Both the position numbers and the translations under genes were made by a program. A stretch of 48,072 bases of DNA, taken from the NCBI GenBank assembly GCA_016288205.1, contig JAEEYO010000051.1, positions 1 to 48,072 on the forward strand, read 5' to 3'. Within the stretch, counting starts at the first letter, position 1; every line of letters starts with the position of its first letter. Positions 40,007 through 47,208 of the stretch are shown here, one piece after another. This stretch comes from Treponema sp. (GTDB taxonomy: Bacteria > Spirochaetota > Spirochaetia > Treponematales > Treponemataceae). The notes below the pieces were generated by a model, which was given only the letters and a program-made list of their open reading frames with translations, was not told the origin of the DNA and did no database searches.

Positions 40007-41116
40007 TTATTTTCCTTTTTTGTTCAGCAAGGCAGCGAAGGGATTGTAGGTCTCTCCGTCATCGTCATCCTTGTGGGAGGAAAGATACTCGCTGGCGTTG
40101 TCCTGCTCCTCGTTGCTCACAATCGGGCTCAGGGAAATGCGGTGCTCCTCAACATCCACGTCGTCCACAATCACTTCCATTTTGTCTCCGGCATGGAAGA
40201 CTTTCTGGAGGTTTGTGTTTCTCTCCACGTTCAGCTTTGAGATATGAACCAATCCGTCAACGGCAGGTGCGATGTTTACGAACACACCGAATCCCGCGAC
40301 CCTCGCAATCTTTCCCTCGATTTTTGTTCCGGCGGGGAACTGTTCCGCGATGGATTCCCAGGGGTCTTTTTCCAGCTCTTTCATGCTCAAGGAAACTCTC
40401 TCGCGTGCCCAATCCGCCTTGATGATTTTTGCCTCAATCTCCTGGCCGACTTTCAGGACATCCTCGACCTTGTTCACGCGCACATGGGAAATCTCGCTGA
40501 TGGGAAGAAGTGCCTGGAATCCGTTTACGTTGACGAACGCGCCGTAAGACTCAAGACTCATAACAGTTCCCTTCACTACGGAACCAAGCGTAAGTTCGGA
40601 CGCAAGTTTTTCCTTCTGCTGTGCCGCCTCTTCTTCCAAAATCATGCGGTTTGAGACAACGATGTTGCGTCCCTCGTTTTTGTATTCCTGAATGCGGAAG
40701 GTAAGGTGCTGCCCGACATATTCAGCCGGCTCTTTTCTCTGCTTGAATCCCATCTGTGAGTAGGGACAGAAAGCGCGGGTGGATCCGATCATCACCTCAA
40801 AGCCGCCCTTGATTTCCTGAGTGACGTGTCCTTCAACCGGGATTCCGTTTTTCCATGCGTTCTCCAGCACGTCATTGTTCGTGTCCTTGCCGCTGAGCTT
40901 CGTCGTAAAATGCAATTCCTCAAAGTTGTTTTTCAAAAAGTACACTTTGATTTTGTCGCCTTCTTTCACGGAGATGTTTCCGTTCTCATCCGCAAGCTCG
41001 GACCTCGCAAGGATTCCTTCCGCCTTCAGTCCAAGGTCAAGAAAAATTGTGTCGTCAGTGATGGCCACGATGGTCGTCTCAATCATCTGGCCGGGTTCAT
41101 ATAAATGCTTTGCCAT
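40007..41116 (-). CDS. S1 RNA-binding-domain protein (RpsA-like, four S1 repeats)
   Basis: Four S1 motifs can be read along 369 residues, starting at about MIETTIVAITDDTIFLDLG, VEGHVTQEIKGGFEVMIG, VKGTVMSLESYGAFVNVNG and IEGKIARVAGFGVFVNIA. Repeats 3 and 4 keep the aromatic RNA-binding pattern (YGAF, FGVF) and 1 and 2 are more diverged, as in the ribosome-binding half of protein S1. The acidic tail is short. This fits a reduced S1 that helps mRNAs bind the 30S subunit. Start at 41116 (GAGG upstream) is used in preference to a TTG at 41128. Confidence 0.88.
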   Translation of the reverse strand: MAKHLYEPGQMIETTIVAITDDTIFLDLGLKAEGILARSELADENGNISVKEGDKIKVYFLKNNFEELHFTTKLSGKDTNNDVLENAWKNGIPVEGHVTQEIKGGFEVMIGSTRAFCPYSQMGFKQRKEPAEYVGQHLTFRIQEYKNEGRNIVVSNRMILEEEAAQQKEKLASELTLGSVVKGTVMSLESYGAFVNVNGFQALLPISEISHVRVNKVEDVLKVGQEIEAKIIKADWARERVSLSMKELEKDPWESIAEQFPAGTKIEGKIARVAGFGVFVNIAPAVDGLVHISKLNVERNTNLQKVFHAGDKMEVIVDDVDVEEHRISLSPIVSNEEQDNASEYLSSHKDDDDGETYNPFAALLNKKGK

Positions 41117-41144
41117 ATCATTCCTCAATTAAAAAAGTACCACT

Positions 41145-41173
41145 ATAATAGTGGATTTTTTGAAAATACACAA
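41145..41173 (-). promoter_or_regulatory. Promoter of the S1-domain gene
   Basis: On the minus strand TTGTGT (41173-41168), 17 bp and TATTAT (41150-41145). The −10 lies inside a palindrome (CCACTATTATAGTGG) that could serve as an operator. The leader is about 20 nt. Confidence 0.6.
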
Positions 41174-41202
41174 CACCCCTTTTTTTTCTGTTCCCGTCGC
41201 AA

Positions 41203-41418
41203 TCAGTCAAAATAAAGGTTCAAAATCAACGCTGATTTGGGGGACTCTGGTTTTATGAGAAGAATCACTTCGTCGCCCTCCTCAAAGAATTGGGTCTGGT
41301 GATTTTTAAAAAGAGCGAAATGCTTTTTCCACTCCTGTGCGGCGTAATAATATCTTGTGTCCATGCCCAGTGCATAATCATTGCGGAGAGATTTTTTTAT
41401 GTTCAGTCTGTGCTCCAT
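41203..41418 (-). CDS. Small basic hypothetical protein
   Basis: The 71-residue product (from ATG 41418, with AAGGA five bases upstream; ATG 41439 is possible) has a basic N-terminus, a YYYAAQEWKKHF block and a C-terminal DEVILLIKP-type strand. No family is recognised. It lies upstream of and in the same direction as the S1 gene, divergent from the cyclase gene. Confidence 0.5.
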   Translation of the reverse strand: MEHRLNIKKSLRNDYALGMDTRYYYAAQEWKKHFALFKNHQTQFFEEGDEVILLIKPESPKSALILNLYFD

Positions 41419-41541
41419 TTTTCCTTTTTTCCCATCCATTTTAACTATTTTTTCAGGATTTTACCCAAATTTTCTGTTGTTTTCAAGCCAACCCGTGCTA
41501 TAATGAATGTGGCAGACAGTTTTTTGCAGGGGAGAAGGATC

Positions 41542-42756
41542 ATGTATTATGCGAGCATCGGCATCTTGGCATTAATATTGCATCTCATCACTAACTTCGA
41601 CGTGCTGAAAAAATCCACGCGGGTAGACACAATTCCGGTGCACCGCGCATACAGGAGATTTTTGCTCGGAGTGATTGCCTACTATCTCATAGATATTCTG
41701 TGGGGCGTTCTTTACGCGCTTGATTTTTACTCGATTTTCATCGCCACTGCCGCCACGGAGCTTTATTTTTTGATAATGGTTCTGACCGTCTTTTTGTGGA
41801 CCCGATACGTGATCGCCTACCTGAGACGACAGAATGCGTTCAGCCGGATGCTCTATTACATCGGATGGATTTTCATCGCTTTCCAGGTAATCACACTGAT
41901 TATAAATCCCTTCAAGCCGGTTGTCTTCTGGTATGACGAGGAAGGCTACCACACATGTTTTGCCCGCTATATAAGCCACTTTATGCAGTTCGGATTCTTT
42001 TTGATGACCACCCTCCACATGCTCCTGATGGTGACAAGGACTCAGGGCAAAATCAGGTACCGCCATCTGACGGTCGGTGCGTTCGGCCTTGTCATGACAA
42101 GTTTCGTTATCCTCCAGTCGATTTTCCCGGCGATGCCATTTTTTTCTATGGGCTACATGATTGGTACGACTCTTCTTCACACCTTCGTTCTTGAGGCGGA
42201 AAAGGAGGCCAGGCAAAAGGCTCTTGAGGCTGTTATCAAAAAGGAAAAGAAGCAGGAAAAAGAGCTCGACTCTGCATGGGAAAAAGCTTATACGGATCCG
42301 CTGACCGGGGTTAAGAATAAATTCGCATACCTTGAAGAAGAAAGCCGGATTGAGGAAAAGATTATGGAGGGCACACTGAAAAATTTCGCCCTGATTGTCT
42401 TTGATTTGAACGGCCTGAAGGATGTGAACGACACAAAGGGGCATGACGAGGGAGACAGGTACATAAAGCAGGGTTGCGACCTTATCTGCCAGATTTTCAA
42501 GCGCAGTCCCGTTTTCCGCATTGGCGGCGATGAGTTTGTGGCGTTTCTTGAGGGAGAGAATTATAAGAACCGAGAGTCGCTTTTGAAAGATTTCAACAGG
42601 CAGATAGAAAAAAATTACAGCGAGGGAAAGGTCGTCGTCTCAAGCGGACTCGATGAATTTCTTTCGGGCGATGATAATTTCCTTTCCGTCTTTGAGCGCG
42701 CGGATAAAAAAATGTACGAGAGAAAGAGACTCCTTAAGCAGCTGGATGAAGAATAA
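41542..42756 (+). CDS. Membrane-bound diguanylate cyclase
   Basis: The N-terminal about 220 residues contain six or seven hydrophobic segments. A coiled coil (EAEKEARQKALEAVIKKEKK) leads into the GGDEF domain, with AYTDPLTGVKNKFAY at its start, DLNGLKDVNDTKGHDEGD, and an intact FRIGGDEFVAF active site. It converts two GTP to cyclic di-GMP, the signal for surface versus motile life. The membrane part resembles a sensor of unknown ligand. ATG 41542 has GGAGAAGG upstream; the much longer open frame (from 41290) is rejected because it overlaps a minus-strand gene and lacks a signal for translation. Confidence 0.88.
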   Translation: MYYASIGILALILHLITNFDVLKKSTRVDTIPVHRAYRRFLLGVIAYYLIDILWGVLYALDFYSIFIATAATELYFLIMVLTVFLWTRYVIAYLRRQNAFSRMLYYIGWIFIAFQVITLIINPFKPVVFWYDEEGYHTCFARYISHFMQFGFFLMTTLHMLLMVTRTQGKIRYRHLTVGAFGLVMTSFVILQSIFPAMPFFSMGYMIGTTLLHTFVLEAEKEARQKALEAVIKKEKKQEKELDSAWEKAYTDPLTGVKNKFAYLEEESRIEEKIMEGTLKNFALIVFDLNGLKDVNDTKGHDEGDRYIKQGCDLICQIFKRSPVFRIGGDEFVAFLEGENYKNRESLLKDFNRQIEKNYSEGKVVVSSGLDEFLSGDDNFLSVFERADKKMYERKRLLKQLDEE

Positions 42757-42777
42757 ATCGGCGTGATGTGAGACAGT

Positions 42778-43311
42778 TCACAGACAATCTTTTACAACTC
42801 TGTATTCCTCTGTCAGTTTTTCCAAAGTGAAGCGAGCGTTTGCTGGACTTGTGCTTGGAAGACATCGGCAGGAAAGATTGAGCTGCTTTTCGTAAAGATC
42901 CGCACAATGTTTTTTCCACAAGGCGCATGCGGTTTTGCCGGTAAAAAATACATGGCGGATTTTTGAGTCCCGGAAGATTTCTGTAAAATCGTTCGGCGTT
43001 TCGTTCCGGATTGATGAGTCCGAGGCTCCGTTTATGGTGCAGGAGGAAAGGACATCCCACAAGGCAATCTTGTGGCGCAAAAGAAAATCCTGACGTTCAC
43101 GTACAGCCTCTTTTATTTCAGGAGATTTATTCGGATGCGATAGAGTCTCTCCAAAAATCGCCGGAAGCACAATCCAGAATCTGTTCTGGGGATGCATGTA
43201 AAAAAATCCCTGCTCGCGGCTTTTGGGTGAGGGCATGGTTCCAAGCAGAAGAACACGGCTTTCCGCATTCCAAACAGGGGGAATCGGGTGAGTTATCGTC
43301 TCATCTTTCAT
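42778..43311 (-). CDS. Uracil-DNA-glycosylase-family protein (DNA-deoxyinosine glycosylase-like)
   Basis: The 177-residue protein has LLLGTMPSPKSREQGFFYMHPQNRFW, the start of the small UDG subfamily that includes the deoxyinosine glycosylases. A C-terminal LPSTSPANAR matches the second active-site loop (LPS(T/P)SPA). It should remove deaminated bases from DNA, the first step of base-excision repair. Its start overlaps the end of the Ogt-like gene by 11 bp. Confidence 0.85.
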   Translation of the reverse strand: MKDETITHPIPPVWNAESRVLLLGTMPSPKSREQGFFYMHPQNRFWIVLPAIFGETLSHPNKSPEIKEAVRERQDFLLRHKIALWDVLSSCTINGASDSSIRNETPNDFTEIFRDSKIRHVFFTGKTACALWKKHCADLYEKQLNLSCRCLPSTSPANARFTLEKLTEEYRVVKDCL

Positions 43312-43651
43312 CTCGCAGCTCCATGCTCATGGACTCAAAATCATCCCCGCTGATGCAAAAGCGCTCCATGTCCACGTGACCGTTTGTAAAGGCGATACCC
43401 TCAGCTTCAAGTTTTTCCTGCTGGACCAGGGGACCTCCGAACGCAAAGCTTCCCGAGCAAAATCCCTTTGCATTTACGACACGGTGGCAAGGAGTTATGG
43501 CATTGCTCGGATTTTCATGCAGCACGTTTCCCACGTAACGCCGCAAGTTACAGTTTCCTGCGAGAGCCGCAATCTGAGAATATGTCGCAACTTTTCCAAG
43601 CGGAATGAGCTGTACCGCCCGGTAGATTCTTCCCGCAAGATTTTTGTCCAT
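43301..43651 (-). CDS. MGMT/Ogt-type DNA methyltransferase C-terminal domain protein
   Basis: The 116-residue protein is only the DNA-binding, active-site domain of O6-alkylguanine-DNA alkyltransferases. It has IPLGKVATYSQIAALAG, LRRYVGNVLHENP and the acceptor motif PCHRVV with Cys present. As the Cys is present it could repair alkylated bases directly; most Ogt proteins have an extra N-terminal domain that is absent here. It has a leaderless-type promoter and forms an overlapping operon with the glycosylase, so both repair alkylation or deamination damage. Confidence 0.82.
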   Translation of the reverse strand: MDKNLAGRIYRAVQLIPLGKVATYSQIAALAGNCNLRRYVGNVLHENPSNAITPCHRVVNAKGFCSGSFAFGGPLVQQEKLEAEGIAFTNGHVDMERFCISGDDFESMSMELRDER

Positions 43652-43657
43652 GCTGAA

Positions 43658-43686
43658 ATTATAGCACGAAAGATGCGATGTGGAAA
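43658..43686 (-). promoter_or_regulatory. Promoter, predicted leaderless
   Basis: On the minus strand TTTCCA (43686-43681), 17 bp, then TGC-TATAAT (perfect −10 at 43663-43658, extended) ending 6 nt before ATG 43651. Confidence 0.68.
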
Positions 43687-43724
43687 AGGGAGCGCCGGCA
43701 ATGAGGATAAAAACTAAAAAACCG

Positions 43725-43753
43725 TTGCAACAAACCCAGTAATATGGTAAATT
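43725..43753 (+). promoter_or_regulatory. Promoter, predicted leaderless
   Basis: TTGCAA (43725-43730), 17 bp and TAAATT (43748-43753) end 6 nt before ATG 43760, with no ribosome binding site. Confidence 0.6.
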
Positions 43754-43759
43754 GAATCC

Positions 43760-44536
43760 ATGAATCTTTTTTACGGTCTAATGATACCTCTTTTGGGAAC
43801 GACGCTGGGTTCCGCCTGTGTGTTTTTTTTGAAGAAAGAGCTTAACCACAAAATACAGAAACTGCTCCTCGGCTTTGCGTCTGGAGTCATGGTGGCGGCA
43901 AGCATCTGGTCGCTGATTATTCCAGCAATCGATCAGAGCGAGCATCTTGGAAAATTTGCGTTCGTACCTGCTGCAATTGGAATCGCGCTTGGCATTATTT
44001 TTCTTCTGGTCCTGGATGTCATCATTCCCCATCTTCACGTACATTCGGAGACACAGGAAGGTCCCATGTCGAAGCTCAAAAAAAATACCATGCTTTGTTT
44101 TGCGGTTATGCTTCACAACATCCCTGAGGGAATGACGGTCGGCGTGGTCTATGCGGCTCTTCTTGCGGAGGGAAAGGGAATCTCTCTTGCGGGGGCTCTT
44201 GCGCTTTCAATCGGAATTGCCATACAGAATTTTCCTGAGGGTGCGATTATCTCCATGCCTCTTGCGGGAAGCGGAAACGGAAAGCTGAAATCATTTTTAT
44301 ACGGAATGTTGAGCGGAATTGTGGAGCCGATTGCGGCGCTGATAACAATCCTTTTGACCGCGCAGATTATGCCTCTGCTTCCATATTTCCTTTCCTTCGC
44401 TGCCGGTGCAATGCTTTATGTGGTGGTCGAGGAGCTGATTCCTGAGGCGAGCGAGGGAGAGCATTCCAACAACGGCACAATCGGTTTCGCGCTTGGTTTC
44501 ATCCTGATGATGATTCTGGACGTGGCACTGGGATAA
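43760..44536 (+). CDS. ZIP-family metal transporter (ZupT-like)
   Basis: The 258-residue protein has eight hydrophobic segments and a His-rich loop (HLHVHSET). It also has the ZIP signature pairs HNIPEGMTVG in the fourth helix and NFPEGAIISMPL in the fifth, which bind the metal in the pore. ZupT-type transporters import zinc, iron or manganese across the inner membrane. It is a single gene on its own promoter, and converges with the HAD gene. Confidence 0.92.
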   Translation: MNLFYGLMIPLLGTTLGSACVFFLKKELNHKIQKLLLGFASGVMVAASIWSLIIPAIDQSEHLGKFAFVPAAIGIALGIIFLLVLDVIIPHLHVHSETQEGPMSKLKKNTMLCFAVMLHNIPEGMTVGVVYAALLAEGKGISLAGALALSIGIAIQNFPEGAIISMPLAGSGNGKLKSFLYGMLSGIVEPIAALITILLTAQIMPLLPYFLSFAAGAMLYVVVEELIPEASEGEHSNNGTIGFALGFILMMILDVALG

Positions 44537-44562
44537 TTTTTGCGTTGATTTTTTGGATTCTC

Positions 44563-45102
44563 TTAGCGGTTTGAATTCAGAGTGAACCAAAGTCTGCGGA
44601 ATTTCTCAAGGCAGCTTTCCACTCCGTCGGCCCTGCTCAAGGTTTCTCCCGGCCAGCTTTTGTTTGAGTTGATTCCGTTCAGATATTTGACTGCGGTTCC
44701 TCCGTTTGAAGTCCATGCGTAGAGATTGGCGTTCCAGTCGTCAATCAGGATGTCACGCTTGTTCAATGACATGCCGCGGATGTTCGAGATGATGTTACGC
44801 TTTTCGGTGGACGTGGACAAAAAATGTGCGCCGAAATCAAAGTCGGGAAATTCCTTCAGGAGCCAGTGGATTTTATCAAGGGTCTGTTCGGTACGCAGCT
44901 CCCTCGGCACGGAAACCGAAGTCAGCACCATGACGCTTCCAGGAATCTCCTTGTAGAGGGTCTTGAACATTCCCATCGCGACGGAATCAGATTGCAGGGT
45001 CGAAAAATAATGCCCCCCCACCTGAGCGAAGGGAGGCTTTTCACCGATATATCCGTTAATGTCGTAAGTGGCCAGTACGCCGTCCATGTCAAAATAAATC
45101 AT
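44563..45102 (-). CDS. HAD-family phosphatase (5'-nucleotidase, NT5C-like)
   Basis: The 179-residue protein starts MIYFDMDGVLATYD, the HAD motif I with its nucleophile and general-acid Asp pair. It has a motif II Ser or Thr in VLTSVS, and motif IV in DILIDDW. The family block IHWLLKEFP is typical of 5'(3')-deoxyribonucleotidases. It would dephosphorylate nucleoside monophosphates. It has a leaderless-type promoter whose −35 overlaps the end of the upstream gene. Confidence 0.78.
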   Translation of the reverse strand: MIYFDMDGVLATYDINGYIGEKPPFAQVGGHYFSTLQSDSVAMGMFKTLYKEIPGSVMVLTSVSVPRELRTEQTLDKIHWLLKEFPDFDFGAHFLSTSTEKRNIISNIRGMSLNKRDILIDDWNANLYAWTSNGGTAVKYLNGINSNKSWPGETLSRADGVESCLEKFRRLWFTLNSNR

Positions 45103-45108
45103 GCTTAC

Positions 45109-45137
45109 AGTATAGGGACATGGTGCGATTTGGTCAA
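45109..45137 (-). promoter_or_regulatory. Promoter, predicted leaderless
   Basis: On the minus strand TTGACC (45137-45132), 17 bp and TATACT (45114-45109) end 6 nt before ATG 45102. Confidence 0.7.
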
Positions 45138-46036
45138 GGAAGATTTTTTGGTGGGTTAAAATATCCCTGGATGATGCTGTTCATTGCATACGGAGCATAC
45201 CATTCCCACTCGTTGTTCTCGTCAATCAGAACGGAAACCACAATCTGCTCGTCCAATGTCGCGTCGTAAGGGGCATAAGAAACTCCCCATGAATTCCATC
45301 TGTCTTTTATGGATGAGTCCGAAGGTTCTGAAGTGGCAATCGTTCCCGCTATTTTTATTTTGCTATTGTCAAGCTGTTTTTTGGCGCTGCCGTTCGTAAC
45401 CTTGTATCTAAGAAGTTCTTTCAATTCCTTGGCGGACGTTGAATTGTCCCTGCACAAGTCGGACATCATCTGGGCCATTTTCACCGGACTTGTTTCCGCT
45501 CCCTGATACGGTTTGGAAAGCCATACGTCATCTGTGATTACGAAATTGAATTTCCGCGCGGATTCCAGAAGTGCCTTTGAATCACAATCCTGCATGGCTT
45601 CTGCAAAATACACATCGCAAGGCTGGGCGAGCGCATCCTTCAAGGAAATCTCTCCATGACCGGTATATATATTGCATTCCACTGTGCAGCCATTTATTTC
45701 GCTTTTGCCCTTACAATTTATAATTGCATCACGATTGAATTTTTCATTCTTCAACAAAGCGTCCGTTATTGCTAAATAAGAAAGACTTCCCGCAGGAGAA
45801 AGATTGCTTTCATCTCTTTTGTTTGAGGCCGATGCGATAATCTCTTTTGTCGAAGCCTTCATGACGACAATCGAGCCGCTTCTGTTTCCCAAGGTTTCCT
45901 CAACAAGATTCTGCAAACGGCTGTCGGTAGCTCTTTTGCTTGTTTCCGTGCTGGTGCATGAAAGAAAAAGCAAGGCAACTGATAAAATCTGTAAAATTAA
46001 GAAAAAAAAGATTTTTGATTTTTTCATTTGTGGCAT
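45134..46036 (-). CDS. Lipoprotein with degenerate penicillin-binding transpeptidase domain
   Basis: A lipobox LLFLSC (Cys27) precedes a fold that aligns by eye to class B penicillin-binding proteins (GSIVVMKASTKEIIASAS...AGSLSYLAITDALL). At each active-site motif a key residue is missing. Ser-x-x-Lys reads SLSY (Ser84, no Lys). Ser-x-Asn is replaced by PCD in AQPCDVYFAEAM. Lys-Thr-Gly reads IAGTIA. It cannot be an ordinary transpeptidase and may be a regulatory or binding pseudoenzyme of the envelope. An AAGGGG ribosome binding site supports the start at 46036. Confidence 0.72.
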   Translation of the reverse strand: MPQMKKSKIFFFLILQILSVALLFLSCTSTETSKRATDSRLQNLVEETLGNRSGSIVVMKASTKEIIASASNKRDESNLSPAGSLSYLAITDALLKNEKFNRDAIINCKGKSEINGCTVECNIYTGHGEISLKDALAQPCDVYFAEAMQDCDSKALLESARKFNFVITDDVWLSKPYQGAETSPVKMAQMMSDLCRDNSTSAKELKELLRYKVTNGSAKKQLDNSKIKIAGTIATSEPSDSSIKDRWNSWGVSYAPYDATLDEQIVVSVLIDENNEWEWYAPYAMNSIIQGYFNPPKNLP

Positions 46037-46072
46037 TTATATCCCCTTCGTGATGTGGTCTTTAATAAATAA

Positions 46073-46100
46073 ATTATACGTGATTTTATGTAAATTTCAA
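46073..46100 (-). promoter_or_regulatory. Promoter of the degenerate PBP lipoprotein
   Basis: On the minus strand TTGAAA (46100-46095), 16 bp and a perfect TATAAT (46078-46073). The leader is about 30 nt. Confidence 0.65.
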
Positions 46101-46170
46101 GCTGAGTTTTACATTTTTTGGCACAATATGAAAAACCACAAAAATCGGTTTCATTGCAACAAAATCTCCC

Positions 46171-46199
46171 TTGTTTTTCCCACTGTCCACCATTAAAAT
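46171..46199 (+). promoter_or_regulatory. Promoter, predicted leaderless
   Basis: TTGTTT (46171-46176), 17 bp and TAAAAT (46194-46199) end 6 nt before ATG 46206. No ribosome binding site is seen. Confidence 0.6.
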
Positions 46200-46205
46200 A
46201 TAATC

Positions 46206-47090
46206 ATGGAATACACTTCAAACTCAGATAAAATCACCCGGGATTATTTTGACTCGCTTTTACTGGAATCCCGCTACATTGACTCATGTCTGCCGTCCAC
46301 AAAATTTGAGCTTTACGGAAAGGCTTTTGACACGCCGATCATGACCGCAGCCCTTTCTCATCTTGGGAACACCGCTAAAAACGGAATGACGCTTTATGCT
46401 GGGGCCGCCGCAAAATCAAATGCCGTCCACTGGGTTGGAATGGGAAGCGATGAAGAGCTGGAGGAAATCGTTGCGACTGGAGCCGCCACAATCAAAATCA
46501 TCAAGCCGCATGCGGATAACAAAGAGGTTTTCAGAAAGATTGAGCACGCCGTAAACGCGGGTTGCTTTGCCGTGGGAATGGACATTGACCATGCCTTTAA
46601 CGGTAGCGGAGGTTACGACAATGTGATGGGCCTTCCGATGAAACCAAAGTCCACCGAGGAACTAAAAGATTTTGTACAGGCCTCCAGGGTTCCTTTTGTG
46701 GTAAAGGGCGTGTTGAGCACACGTGATGCAGAAAAATGCCTTAAAGCAGGCGTGAGGGGAATTGTTCTTTCGCACCACCATGGAATCATGCCGTATTCTG
46801 TCCCACCGCTATTTGTCTTGCCGGAGATTGCAAAAGCCGTGGCAAATGAGATTCCGATTTTTGTTGACTGCGGAATTGAAAGCGGAGCCGATGTCTACAA
46901 GTGTCTTGCGCTGGGAGCAAGTGCTGTTTCCGTGGGACGACATCTGATGCCGCTTTTGAAAAATGGAGCCGAGTCAGTTTCCGCACGCATAAACGAAATG
47001 AACGGTGAACTTGCTTCATTGATGGCACGTACAGGAGTTTCAGATTTGAATCACTTTGATGCAAGTGTAATCCACAAGAGACTATTTTAG
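46206..47090 (+). CDS. FMN-dependent alpha-hydroxy-acid dehydrogenase-like protein
   Basis: The 294-residue TIM-barrel protein has the FMN-family pattern. PIMTAALSHLG lies near residue 45, VVKGVLSTRDAEKCLKAGVRGIVLSHHHG follows (matching the Lys and SNHGGR-type loops of the lactate oxidase family, with SHHHG here), then IFVDCGIESGADVYKCLALGASAVSVGRHLM for phosphate binding. It is shorter than full alpha-hydroxyacid oxidases (about 360 residues), like the anaerobe-type short forms. Substrate and electron acceptor are unknown. It stands alone after a leaderless-type promoter. Confidence 0.8.
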   Translation: MEYTSNSDKITRDYFDSLLLESRYIDSCLPSTKFELYGKAFDTPIMTAALSHLGNTAKNGMTLYAGAAAKSNAVHWVGMGSDEELEEIVATGAATIKIIKPHADNKEVFRKIEHAVNAGCFAVGMDIDHAFNGSGGYDNVMGLPMKPKSTEELKDFVQASRVPFVVKGVLSTRDAEKCLKAGVRGIVLSHHHGIMPYSVPPLFVLPEIAKAVANEIPIFVDCGIESGADVYKCLALGASAVSVGRHLMPLLKNGAESVSARINEMNGELASLMARTGVSDLNHFDASVIHKRLF

Positions 47091-47128
47091 ACATACAGAT
47101 ATTTTCATATGATTTCATAGAGTATTGC

Positions 47129-47157
47129 TTGTAACGCCTTGGAAATAGATGTATGAT
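47129..47157 (+). promoter_or_regulatory. Promoter of the terminal lipoprotein gene
   Basis: TTGTAA (47129-47134), 17 bp and TATGAT (47152-47157). The leader is about 45 nt and ends with AAGGAG. Confidence 0.6.
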
Positions 47158-47208
47158 GTATACTGGACACTGATTTAGGCGAATTTCACATAAAAGGAGT
47201 ATATAAAT

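Noticed and set aside
41290..41541. Upstream extension of the diguanylate cyclase frame by 84 residues
   Set aside because: It overlaps a minus-strand small gene, has no ribosome binding site, and a strong one lies before ATG 41542.
41572..42444. 290-codon minus-strand frame
   Set aside because: It is antisense to the cyclase gene, His/Asp-rich from reverse reading of membrane helices, and matches no family.
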